The position numbers and the translations under genes were made by a program. The notes under the pieces were generated by a model that was given only the letters and a program-made list of their open reading frames with translations, ran no database searches and had not been told where the DNA came from. Source: Alopecurus myosuroides (Eukaryota > Streptophyta > Magnoliopsida > Poales > Poaceae). Taken from it: a stretch of DNA of 64,000 nt. Shown here in pieces: positions 10,420 through 20,239 of the stretch (position 1 is its first letter; each line of letters begins with the position of its first letter). The stretch is taken from the NCBI GenBank assembly GCA_028641055.1, contig CM054058.1, positions 80,722,392-80,786,391 of the forward strand. The letters are read 5' to 3'.

Positions 10420-10830
10420 CTACTTCTTCCACTCCGCCGCCCTGATCTTGATCTCATCGTCGATCCGGGCGCGGCGGTTCGCCTCCTGCCACCTCTCCAC
10501 GTCGTTCTCACGGGCCCTCTTGATGCGGGCCCGGAGAGCCTTCTCCTCCCTCTCCTCCTCCTTCTTCTCCTCCTTCTCGAGCTCCTTCTTCTCTAGCCGC
10601 TCCTCTTTCTTGAGGAGGAGGTTCTTCGTCTTGGGGGAGAGGTTCTCGGCGGCGAGCTCGTCGCTGTCGGGGACGTCGGTCGACGGCGATCGCTCCCGTT
10701 TGGGAGATTCGACGGGCTTGAGGCCCGTCTCCTCCGGCGTCCAGTCGGGCTCGTACCAAGGCCGAGCCTTGGGGTGGTTGTCCTCGTCGGAGACAGACTC
10801 GGGGCTTGAGGGGAGAGAGTAGGAAGACAT
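10420..10830 (-). CDS. Charged coiled-coil protein of the MULE, function unknown
   Basis: I choose the ATG at 10830 (MSSYSLPSSPESVSDEDN) rather than the upstream in-frame ATG at 10917, because 10830 lies at a more usual distance (about 75 bp) from the TATA-like element. The product is about 136 residues. The N-terminal third is acidic and Ser/Pro-rich, with a WYEPDWTPEE motif near residue 26. The C-terminal half is an uninterrupted charged helix (LLLKKEERLEKKELEKEEKK and onward) ending in a basic RARIDDEIKIRAAEWKK tail, typical of a coiled coil. I recognise no family with a known function. Its position with the transposase and GRF genes makes it an accessory element gene or a captured host gene. 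Confidence 0.5.
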   Translation of the reverse strand: MSSYSLPSSPESVSDEDNHPKARPWYEPDWTPEETGLKPVESPKRERSPSTDVPDSDELAAENLSPKTKNLLLKKEERLEKKELEKEEKKEEEREEKALRARIKRARENDVERWQEANRRARIDDEIKIRAAEWKK

Positions 10831-10903
10831 GGTGTTCGGGGCTTGAAGGGAGAGAAGGCAAAGAGGCTGGAGAGTAGATGAGAAGATGGAGGAGTGAAAC
10901 GGG

Positions 10904-10913
10904 CTATTTAAAG
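10904..10913 (-). promoter_or_regulatory. TATA-like element of the coiled-coil gene
   Basis: On the minus strand this reads CTTTAAATAG, about 75 bp upstream of the ATG at 10830. It supports the chosen start. Confidence 0.45.
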
Positions 10914-11670
10914 ACACGATGAGACGTGAATTTATTGGGTAGATGAAGCAAACTGTGTGAAACGTAGGATGGAGTGTAGAAAGTACAGTCGATGCATGGT
11001 CAAAGCGGTGGTAGAACAGTCGTAGGTGTAGGACATAGCGCTTAGGGAGTCAAAGTGATTTGACGTTGCATGCGTGAATTAAAGAGGTGAAGAGAAGAAA
11101 TCCAAAGTCTCACGCCAAATCGTGCCTCGCTGCATATGCATTGATGCGTATCTTATAAAAAACTAGGCGTGGAGGGCTGCGTCGCTGCAAATGCGACGCG
11201 ACTTGTGTTTCTGAAAGGAGGCGTGCAGGGCTGCTGCAAATGCGACACGACGTTCACTCGATCTTTTCTTCTTCTGCCACGTTGTTTACTATGAAAAAAC
11301 GAGGCGTGCATGCACCGGGCTGGTGAACGGGGCCCCAGTTACATTGAGCCAAAACACCGCGTCCATGCACCTGCGTCATTTTTGACCGTTTGATCGTAAG
11401 GAACGGTGCAGATAGAGTCCATGCATGCAAACTACGACGGAAACGGCCTGCAGACGCGATCCTCTGACTTTAGGTCACTGACAAATGGAGCCCATCACAC
11501 ACCGGACCCACGTGTCATGGGAGAAAATTAGAGAACATAAGGTGGGCAAAGTAAGAGGATCGGGTTCCCTCTGTTTTTAGTGCATGTACAATAGTGTAGA
11601 CGGGTGCTGTCTGCACTACTCGGCCATGTCATTTCTAGACATATTTAGAGATAGTTGGTACATTGCGGTG
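10914..11670. other. MULE internal spacer with small duplications
   Basis: No supported gene. A segment GGCGTG(G/C)AGGGCTGC...GCTGCAAATGCGAC(G/A)CGAC occurs twice in about 80 bp (11165-11250). Confidence 0.45.
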
Positions 11671-12234
11671 ACCCCCTAGCTTGTGTTGGGATCCAGACGC
11701 TCCGTAGCCCCCCTCCCGGTGAAACCCTAGCCCCGCTGGAGAAATACCGGACTTATACGGAAACACGCGGTAACTGCGTCGAAAGGGGGTAGCAATGTGG
11801 AACTATTTGCTTGGTTGTGCTAGGATAGCCCATAGGAACACAAAACAAAAAGGTAGAACCCACCTCTTCGGAAGATTCACGGTGTTTGGTCCGATAGGGA
11901 GCTTCACCCCAAAATGGCCTACGAGAGAGAAGTGGATGCCGGTGAAGCCGGGTCACACCCCGGAGAGCAATCTTTGACATCCAAAGCACACAACACACCT
12001 ATACTAACATGGTATGGAACCCCCTAGCTTGTGTTGGGATCCAGACGCTTCGTAGCCCCCCTCCCGGTGAAACCCTAGCCCCGCTGGAGAAATACCGGAC
12101 TTATACGGAAACACGCGGTAACTGCGTCGAAAGGGGGTAGCAATGTGGAACTATTTGCTTGGTTGTGCTAGGATAGACCATATGAACACAAAACAAAAAG
12201 TTAGAACCCACCTCTTCGGAAGATTCACAATGTT
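11671..12234. repeat. Direct duplication, about 215-bp copies 350 bp apart
   Basis: The block beginning CCCCCTAGCTTGTGTTGGG at about 11672 recurs at about 12023 with only a few substitutions over more than 200 bp. The short plus-strand open frames in it are fortuitous. Confidence 0.85.
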
Positions 12235-13134
12235 TCCACCTCTTATTCTTTGAAATCTCTAGTCTTGTATTCGAGGAATCTCATTTTAGTGATGGCTTTC
12301 GTTCTAATGTTTATAAATCCTATTTATATTTTTCCTAGACTTGTATTAGACCTATATAATGCAATTCCGAAGCCCAAAAATTTATTGGATGAATATTCGT
12401 ATTATTTATTTTCTTTTGAATAATAATGGTTTTAATCGAAAATCGAACATAAAACAAGTTTAAAACATCAAAATGAAAAAATAACTTTGGATCTTTCTTA
12501 GTCACACCAAAATGAAGCTTTGGTGAGATTTTGACCTTTTTTGAGTTCAAAAGGTTTGAAACTCATCTCATTATCTTGAACTCTCTACTTGACTGTTCAA
12601 GATATCATATGTTACACAAGGCTTTTTTGTTCCATTCTTTATAAGACAGGTTTATATTTTGTTCTCGTTACTATATGACATAACACTACTATGTGCGTCG
12701 GCAATATATTATTTTGATTTTTTTTGAATTATGTATGCTCATTTCAAGCTTGGTCAACCCTCTGTTTGACCAGCCGAAAAGTTTCTAGAAGGAAACACAG
12801 AGATTCGACCTGGGCTGTTGGATCGACGCCTTCTAGAAGGAATCGTGCATCGGACGGATGCGCTCGCAGCCACAGCGATCCGCGAGACGCTCGTTCTGCG
12901 CTCTGATTGGTTGGTCCGTTGGCCACAGGGATCGATGGTTTCTATCTGTTCTACATATGATTTCTTTGCTGTTAAGTATTAAACCTTGTTATTTAAATAA
13001 AAAAAATAGAAGAATACCCTTATTCAAAACATAATGAAACTTCAGATTTACTAGAGCGATGATTTTTATCTGTTTTACATATGAATTTTCTATTAAACCA
13101 TGTTATTTAAATAAAATATTAAAAAAAATAGGAG
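12235..13134. other. AT-rich MULE spacer
   Basis: Mostly A/T-rich, with one GC-rich island at about 12755-12935 that contains a TTCTAGAAGGAA motif twice. No coding or RNA gene seen. Confidence 0.4.
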
Positions 13135-13537
13135 AATAGAGCGATGGTTTCAAATGAGCATAAATAATTCAAAAAAAATCAAAATGACATGAATCCAACG
13201 CACCATGTTGTTATATGCGATATAGTTGCTCCTCAAATTTATTTGGATAATTTTGACAAGGTAGAATTTTTCATGAAATTACAAACGGGGGTGTTTACCC
13301 TAGCTTCACACCTCATTTGAAGCACATTTCTCATGAGAATAGAGCGATGGTTTCAAATGAGCATTAATAATTCAAAAAAAATCAAAATGACATGAATCCA
13401 ACGCACCATGTTGTTATTTGCGATATAGTTGCTCCTCAAATTTATTTGGATAATTTTGACAAGGTAGAATTTTTCATGAAATTTGAAACGGGGGTGTCTA
13501 CCCTAGCTTGAGACCTCATTTGAAGCACATTTTCCTA
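13135..13537. repeat. Tandem duplication, about 200-bp unit
   Basis: The unit starting GAGCGATGGTTTCAAATGAG at about 13139 is repeated from about 13342 almost base for base. It runs through the TTCATGAAATT...CGGGGGTGT(T/C)TACCCTAGCTT block. Confidence 0.85.
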
Positions 13538-13555
13538 AAAATTTGAAACGACTTG

Positions 13556-13639
13556 GTCAACATAAATACAACATTATTCAACAGAAATACAACACCAGTC
13601 AACATAAATACAACATTATTCAACAGAAATACAACACCA
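13556..13639. repeat. Two perfect 42-bp tandem repeats
   Basis: The unit starts GTCAACATAAATACAACATT and recurs immediately. It lies downstream of the transposase gene. Confidence 0.85.
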
Positions 13640-13805
13640 ACTTAGTCCAAATAGCGTCGGGGCTTCTTTGTGATCCTTGGCTGTTTTGGTGGCGCTTTGC
13701 TCCTTGTGCTCATTTTGCTCACACCTTCTGGTCTTCTCCTCTTGGTAGTCGGTACCTTGGCATTCTTCTTTGAAACTACACCAGATCTGTACAAAACATA
13801 AAGAA

Positions 13806-15872
13806 TCATGATAAATAAATAAAATGAAAAATGAAAACTGGTGAGATTATGGCAGGATTTACATACCCATCTAAGTTTGTAACTGGTGAGATCATGGCAG
13901 AATCATCCAATGGAGCATCCAATGAAACTTGCGAGATCATGGCAGAATCATCCAATGGAGCATCCAGCGGATCATCAGCTGGAGCATCTTCTGGAGCATC
14001 TGGAGCATCTGGAGCATCATATGAATCATCAGCTGGATCATCAGCTGGAGCATCTGGATCATCGAATGGAGCATCATGGACTTGATCATCATATGAATAA
14101 TCGGTTGGATCATGTACTTGATCATCATTTTGCTCTGGAGCATCATCTGAATCAATTGACTGCTGAACATCATTTTCAAATGTTTCATCCTGCTGTTGAT
14201 CATCATTTTCAAATGCTGCATCCGGCTGCTGACCATCAGTTTCATCAGGCATACTCTCTCCAAACCCTGGATCGACTGCGTTATCACAATATTTGCCGAA
14301 ATGACCAGTCCCACCACAACTTGTGCACTTACGCACCCTCGCTCCACCTCCACCTTCACTGCGACGTTATCACAATAGTTGTGCTTCCTCACACTGCAAG
14401 TCAAAGATGCATGCCATAAATGATTGGTATAAAACTTTCCTTTGAATTTCTTCACAAAATTTGCACCAAGGTGACGCATACATTCCCTGTGCTCTACTCC
14501 TGGGAACACATTATCCACGGCCACTTCTAAACCTTTGCATGCATCTGTGTGGATTACCAATCCATTGGGATGTCCAATAGCCCGGCGCAGATTCTGCAAA
14601 AACCATGTCCAGCTCTCCTCGGACTCTGTCTTCAGCACACCGTAGGCAACTGGAAAAACAAAACTGTGTGCATCAACTGCACAAGCTGCTACTAGCTGGC
14701 CTTTAAACCTCCCTGTGAGAAAAGTAGCATCAATAGACAAATAAGGCCTGCAGCCTACCAAAAAACCCATTTTGCAAGCTTCAAAGCACACAAAAACCCT
14801 CCTAAAGCATTGCTTGGTCCTTGTCACTTTCTTCAATGTGTAATCCTGGGCGTGGTGATCAATTTCAACAACACTGCCTGGGCTTGCCCTCTCCACTTCA
14901 GCTTTGAATGCATACAACAACTGAAAACTTTCATTCCAGTTACCATGGATAGATTCCAATGCTTTGTTTTTACCAGTGAACACCCTCATGTATGGTAAAT
15001 CTATCTTGAACTTGTCTTTCATGTTTTTCTGCAATTCCTTTGCACTCACTTGGTGGTTTTCTTCCACCCATCTTTTTACTTCATCCGCCACCCATCTTGA
15101 CTTGGCTCTGCTGATTGTTTGCTTCCTAAGGGTTGATTCTTCACATGTGTGGGGAAAAGGGTTCACTTTGATCTGAACATTGGTGCTGCCACGCATTTTA
15201 GATGCGTGCATCCTCCATTGACAATCTTCAGACACACAGTGCACGGTGTAGCGCCTTTTATCGCTCTTGTCAACTACAAAGGCACGTTCTACCGTCATGC
15301 AGTACGTCACAAGTGCATTTCTACACTCAGCCATGGAAGAAAAAAATGCAACCTTCTGCCATAAGAGGGTTCGCAGGGTTCCATTCAAAAGGTGTCTGGT
15401 CTTCCTCTTCTTCATCGTCACTGTCAGACTGATATTGGATTTCAACCCGAGGTGTCTGTCTTAAATTCCTAATAACATCAGGATATAGCCTCTCTTAATC
15501 ATCCGCAGACATGCAGGCATCCTCCTCCACAACGACATGAACCCTTTTCCCAGTGCCCACACTTGTCGAGCCACCACGTCGAGCTGGTTTTGAACTGTTC
15601 TGGCTGGAGTTGGCAGTACGACGTGATGGTCCTGCCACAAAAGATGAACCCGCCACAACTGCCGGCACAACCACATCATTTTGTAGCTTCACATTAAAAT
15701 TCTCTGCCTCCTTATGCTTAGCAAACATGGTAGCGAGCTCTTCATCATTACTAATTTTGATCCAATCTTTTCCCCCATCAAAGTATCTAAATTCCACTTC
15801 ATCATGCAAACCCCAAGGATATGGGCTGCAAACTATCTCCCCAAATTGTGTGAAACTCCAGTTACAATCCAT
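13806..15872 (-). pseudogene. MURA-type MULE transposase, broken
   Basis: From 15872 leftwards: a PB1-like N-terminal domain (DEVEFRYFDGGKDWIKIS), then a stop at 15495-15497. An acidic linker follows, then a frameshift in a T-run near 15347. Next is a MuDR-type N-terminal region (AECRNALVTYC, CVSEDCQWRMHASKM) and the MULE catalytic core. The core includes YLSIDATFLTGRFKGQLVAA, a second acidic position in GLVIHTDACKG, and HRECMRHLGANF. After NHLWHASLTC the expected third acidic residue and SWIM zinc finger are missing; the frame jumps straight towards a zinc knuckle (CTSCGGTGHFGKYC, in another frame near 14330). The C-terminus is an Asp/Pro/Ala repeat. Lesions plus the missing segment make it inactive. 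Confidence 0.88.
13880..14100. repeat. GGAGCATC microrepeat in the transposase tail
   Basis: Many GGAGCATC(T/C/A) and GGATCATCA units encode the Asp-Ala-Pro repeat on the minus strand. One unit, GAGATCATGGCAGAATCATCC, occurs twice within 60 bp. Confidence 0.7.
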
Positions 15873-16043
15873 TGGGACCGAATAACTGAAACCTCCTTGC
15901 TATTTCTTCTTACTGTCTGCATCGACGATGTATCGCTCTCTTCTAACGTGCACCAAGAAAGCAAACCGCAACTCCATCCTAACCCACGAAAACAGAGACG
16001 CAATCAGCTGCAAATCAATGGCATCCGTGTCTAATCGATAATT

Positions 16044-16530
16044 CAAAGCTCAGTACTTACCCAATGGGAAGCCAATCGTGGACGCGGCGTGTCTCCGTTC
16101 CCACGGCGCGGCCGCTCTCCATTTCATTCCTATCCATTTCGTCGAGCAGGTGGCGGGCAGAGTGGTGGAACGAGCGCCCCACCAGCGGCGTCGCAGGACG
16201 GTCCCGGCGGTGAAGCAGGTGGCCACTCGGAACGGCCGCGGCGGTGCAGGTGGTGCAGGTGGTGCAGGTGGTGCTGGCGGCGCAAATGCGTGCTGCTGGC
16301 TGCGACACAGGTGGCGGCGGCGCGCTGGCTGAGGAAGGTGGCGGCGGAGCAGGTGGTGGTGGTGCCGCAGGTGCTCGTGGCGCAGCAGGGGGTGGTGCGG
16401 AGGTGGCGGCGGCGAGAGGGGCAGCGCACGACGGCGGGGCAACTAAATTGGGCGGCAGCGCACGACGGTTGTGGCGGGAAGCTCGGGTGTGGACTATTCA
16501 GATTAGTCAACTAACTGCCCGGTCCCACCT
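16044..16530. other. GC-rich MULE promoter/leader region with triplet repeats
   Basis: GC-rich sequence upstream of the transposase, with (GGTGCAGGT)n at about 16240-16275 and further GGTGGCGGC repeats. Overlapping open frames on both strands are low-complexity and have no protein signature. Confidence 0.5.
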
Positions 16531-17907
16531 GTAAGCTCCGGACGGTTTCAGCGAACTGGCGGTCCCACGCGGACCCACTTCGCGAAACGGAGCCTGACTC
16601 CTCCGGGCCCACTTCGACTAACGGATTCGACTCCAAACTTACCGTTCCATCCTCTCCATAGTAGTTGCGCACAGAGTAGCGGCAAAACTGAGGTCGATTC
16701 GGCACTAGGGGTAAAACTGAGCACAAGTGGTCCGCTGTGGGCAATTCGATAAAAATCCCTAGCATAAAACCACCACTTTACTATAAAATGTTCGAAAAAC
16801 CACCACTATACGATTGAATCGCAAAAAACCACCCGTCTACGACTGACAGTTTGCAATCCGGACAAATCGCGAATTGAACATGGATTTACGTTGGAACTGA
16901 CTGGTGGGACCAACGGCGGACGCTGACGTGGCAATAGGCGGACACCACTTTGATGATGTGGCACTACGACGTTGTGGGACCCATATGTCATTGACACAAT
17001 AATTACAGCTACAGAAAATATTTTAAAAAAAATCTTTTTAAAAATCGAATTTATTTTTTTAAAAATGTGCGACCCGTGCAAATATCGGAAAAATAAAAAA
17101 TAGAAAAATGTTTTAGAAAATTCCGAAAAAAATCACAGGCAAAGATTAGTATGGTTCATATATCCGTGCAAATTTTTGCAACGAAATGACTTTCCTGCTG
17201 GGCTGTGTAAAAAAGACAAATTCACAGATCTAGACTGTGAATCGCGTGCAAATTTTCGGGAAAATAAAAAAAATGTAAAAATGATTAAAAAAATTTCAAA
17301 AAAATCATAGGCAAAGATGCGTATGGTTCTTATAGCCGTGCAAATTTTCGTACCGAAATAACTTTCTGTACTGGCCTATGCAAAAAAGAAAAAATTTGCA
17401 CGCGATTCGGAGTCTAGATCTGTAAATTTGTCTATTTTACACAGGCTGGCAGAAAAGTCATTGAGATGCAAAAGTTTACACGGATATGCGAAACATACTA
17501 ATCTTTGCCTGTGATTTTTTTCGGAATTTTCTAAACATGTTTTATTTTTTTTTATTTTAACGAAATTTGCACGCGGCGCACATTTTTGAAAAAATAAATT
17601 CGATTTTTTTTTAAAAAAGATTTTGTTTTTAGTTATTTTGTAGCTGTAATTATTGTGTCCGTGACATGTGGGTCCCACAACGTCGTAGTGCCACGTCATC
17701 AATGCTGTGTCCGCCCCTTGCCACGTCAGCGTCCGCCGTGGGTCCCACCGGTCAGAAACGTTGCAATCGATATTCAATTCCCGATTTGTCCGAATTGCAA
17801 ACTGTCAGTATTAGACTGGTGGTTTTTTGCGATTCAATCGTATAGTGGTGGTTTTTCGAACATTTTGTAGTAAAGTGGTGGTTTTATGCTAAATACTCAT
17901 GCCTTTC

Positions 17908-19245
17908 TGTTGCCTTGTTTGGAATTTTCTCCATCATTTCATCAGTCTCAGCCGTAAACCATATTCGGGAATTCTACAGGTAATTCTTTCATGGATCATG
18001 CTACATACGTGCCACAAATGTTTTGGTCACTCATTGTGTTCATTGTGAGACACTGTGGTTGCCTCCCATGAGCCGTGTTCAGTTTCATGTGCTGGTGGCG
18101 CAGATTGATTGCCAGTTTGGTCGCCTGTTTGTTCTCGATAGCTAGTTTGATCTCCTTTTCGAGCGAGCTTCAGCACAGACCATTTCGATTACTGAAATCA
18201 AAATTGTGTAACAATATAGTTACAGAGCAAGCTGAAGATGCTCTCCCATCATTTGTTACCGCAGGGGCAAATTGCTCAGGTACTCAAATTAAGGATACTC
18301 AACAGCCAAATTTTCTGCTGCATGACTCTTTTGGACTGCCTTGTTACCTTTTACACCAAGTAAGTGTCGGTAGGTGTCGTCGTCGTCAGTAACAGCATTT
18401 TTGTGCCCTGTTTACTTATCAGCATTTTTGGAGTGCCTTGTTTTCTAGACGGGTTTGGGAGATTCAGATGCTTACCTATTCTTGCTAGACTAGCCGGCGA
18501 TCAATTGAACAACGGGTACATCCACAGCTATCATTGTACATCTATAAATTCTTCACCACAGACTGCTGCATAATTCTTCTTCACAAGTGGTTGAGTTGTG
18601 TACCTAAAGTTTACCATTCAGCAACGGTTTTAGACTTTCTAAAATTGTGACATCAGTTTAGCTTGGTTTGGCCCGGAGGGTTCAGGTTGGGGAGGCCCTG
18701 GAGGGTGGGTAGGCTCTGGTTCCACCGGGCGGGTCTGGGTTTCCTGGTGGCCCTTGTCCTGGTTCTTGGGAGGCTGGGTTTGGTAGCTTCTTCTATACTG
18801 GTAAGGTGCAATCCTCAGCCAAATGGCGGACATTCGAAGTTTGCATTGTGCCATTGGGATCATCATGTCATTCAGTTAGCTTACCAATTTTTTTTCCCTT
18901 TCTATAAAACTGTCCACTCACTTGCTGGACGCCGGTTCAGGAGTCAAATGTAAAAATTTCAGCACTGTCTCAAAGTTCAGTACACCACCGATGAATCATA
19001 TACTACTCCCTCCATTCCGCAATGTAAGACTTCGCAAGCTAGTTTAGTTTTCTAAAAACGCTTACATTATAAAATAGAGGTAGTACTAGTTTAGTCTGCG
19101 CTCTTTTGTTTTAGACTGATACCTACCGGCCGGCCACAAATAATGCGCTGGGTCATAATTTCTAGGCTAAATATTTGCTGAAGAACCCGCCTGGTTTCTT
19201 TAACTGCATCTTGGGAGAGGTCTTGTTATCTCTTGGAGATCATTG
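17908..19245. repeat. Host tandem unit, copy B
   Basis: It carries the same ordered blocks as copy A: gagacactgtgg near 18048, gggtttgggag near 18450, ggtacatccacag near 18518, cattcagcaacg near 18617, ctcaaagttcag near 18970, tttagactgatacc near 19110 and tctcttggagatcattg near 19230. Once the nested elements are removed, copies A and B are adjacent. A plus-strand open frame of about 105 codons (18075-18392) ends near a possible splice donor (CAAGTAAGTG, 18357), but I recognise no protein in it. Confidence 0.6.
19006..19083. mobile_element. Stowaway-type MITE
   Basis: A 78-bp element beginning CTCCCTCCATTCC, with a matching weak inverted end (AATAGAGGTAG), is flanked by TA dinucleotides at 19004-19005 and 19084-19085. 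Copy A lacks it at the corresponding point near 737, giving an empty site. Termini and TA target fit Tc1/mariner-related Stowaway elements. Confidence 0.75.
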
Positions 19246-19475
19246 ATACACAATGGCATGCGACCCCATGTCGGACAATAAATATGTTGTGTCACATAGT
19301 TTTATTCGAATACGGATATATCTACTTTTATATCTATATTTTATTTAAATTCAATACCATATTTGTATTTGTAAAAACGAATTCGGATATTTACCTGCCA
19401 TTTTTATTTTTTTTATATTGTTCAGATTCGGATATTTACCACTTCTATTTACAATTTCTCGAATATAAATGTCGG
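19246..19475. other. AT-rich stretch
   Basis: Repeated ATTCGGATAT-like motifs (about 19308, 19382 and 19425) in AT-rich DNA. No gene or element end identified. Confidence 0.35.
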
Positions 19476-20032
19476 ATTTTCTTTTGGAACCGGAAAGGTC
19501 CCAAGGACCGGATTCTGCATTATCTTGGCGGTTTTACAAATAGGACCCTAGAAAGTATACAAATACAACAAGACCCTACCAAATTACACAAGCACACCCT
19601 ACACACAGTAGGCGCCGCGGTCGACACCGGGGACAAAATCACTTGGGCCAGCAGCGCAAAGTGTCACACCAAGGCAGATGGAGATCCTCCACCGAAGGAG
19701 GAAGAAAGCCCTTGAGTCGAAGCCACACTCCAACTCGGCGAGGCCACCCCTCCGGTGACCAATGATAGCTACGGCCAAACGACGCTGCCGCTTGGAAATC
19801 TACGACTAACGCAAAACCACCGCCTGACATAGCATGCACCTCCTGTCCACTCCTCCTCTCCCTCGCCTTCACGACCGGCCAAGTTAAGAAGAAGAACCTG
19901 GAAGTCACCAAATCGAGGATGAAGGCGCTTATTAAAGAAGCTCACAGCCGGGACCTCCAACCTTTGCTTCCACCTCGGAAGTTCGTCGTAATCGCCCAGC
20001 CACCTCTGCTCCACGTAGCACCAATACGCCAG
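19476..20032 (-). pseudogene. Possible 5'-truncated retroposed transcript tail
   Basis: On the minus strand a partly coding-like stretch (LPRWKQRLEVPAVSFFNKR near 19950) is followed by GC-balanced sequence. It ends in an A-rich tail (CCAAAAGAAAA at about 19476), like the 3' end of a LINE or processed transcript. No reverse transcriptase domain is present, so the family is not identified. The opposite-strand frame starting at 19919 looks fortuitous up to about 20030. Confidence 0.3.
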
Positions 20033-20239
20033 GCTCCTTCTCCCGAGCCTGGCGCCGCTACACCTCCACCCGCGACTTCCTCCTGGCCCACCACGCACGC
20101 CAGCCCTCCCTCCCCATCGTCTCGGGTGAGCTCGTCTCCGGCTCCGAGTACGGCAGCGTCCGCTACAAAGACTTGTTCGCCTTCGATCACCGGGCCGCCG
20201 ACGCACAGCTCCAGCCACTCGCCCATCTTGACGATGTCA
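20033..20239 (+). pseudogene. F-box-type protein fragment
   Basis: A plus-strand frame reads FSRAWRRYTSTRDFLLAHHA, then QPSLPIVSGELVSG and VRYKDLFAFDHRAADAQLQP, ending LDDVN where a retroelement LTR begins. The pattern resembles the region after the F-box in grass F-box/F-box-associated proteins. The F-box itself and the C-terminal part are missing. It reads as host gene debris cut on the right by the copia LTR and on the left by the possible retroposed tail. The assignment rests on remembered family flavour and is moderate at best. Confidence 0.4.

Larger units (their letters stand above)
8937..16759 (-). mobile_element. Mutator-like element (MULE), 7.8 kb, with three genes
   Basis: Termini of about 80 bp are imperfect inverted repeats. 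Both contain CTCAGTTTT(G/A)CCCCTAG and the block TGCCGAATCGACCTCAGTTT or its close variant; the outermost bases are GGGAT at both ends. The element is flanked by the 9-bp direct repeat TAGCATAAA (8928-8936 and 16760-16768). It carries a GRF zinc-finger gene (plus), a coiled-coil gene (minus) and a MURA-type transposase (minus). The target was the left arm of the foldback element. Between genes it is largely AT-rich with local tandem duplications. Confidence 0.92.
8921..17898. mobile_element. Foldback Mutator-type element, split by a MULE
   Basis: The left end GAGTATTTAGCATAAA (8921-8936) and right end (to 17898) are perfect inverted complements. The 9-bp direct repeat ATGCCTTTC flanks the element at 8912-8920 and 17899-17907. 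After removing the nested MULE and its duplicated 9 bp, about 1.15 kb remain. They form two long inverted arms of several hundred bp each (about 16760-17080 against 17590-17898), around a short AT-rich centre that itself contains inverted segments. It has no coding capacity. Nine-base duplications and long arms fit a non-autonomous Mutator or foldback family. The tandem copy at 8762-8783 is an empty-site control. Confidence 0.88.

Noticed and set aside
11753..11998. Open frames in the 11.7-12.2 kb duplication
   Set aside because: Short, overlapping on both strands and not maintained in the second copy.
16050..16534. Five overlapping open frames in the GC-rich MULE leader
   Set aside because: All are poly-Gly/Ala/Cys/Pro readings of a triplet repeat with no shared conservation signal visible.
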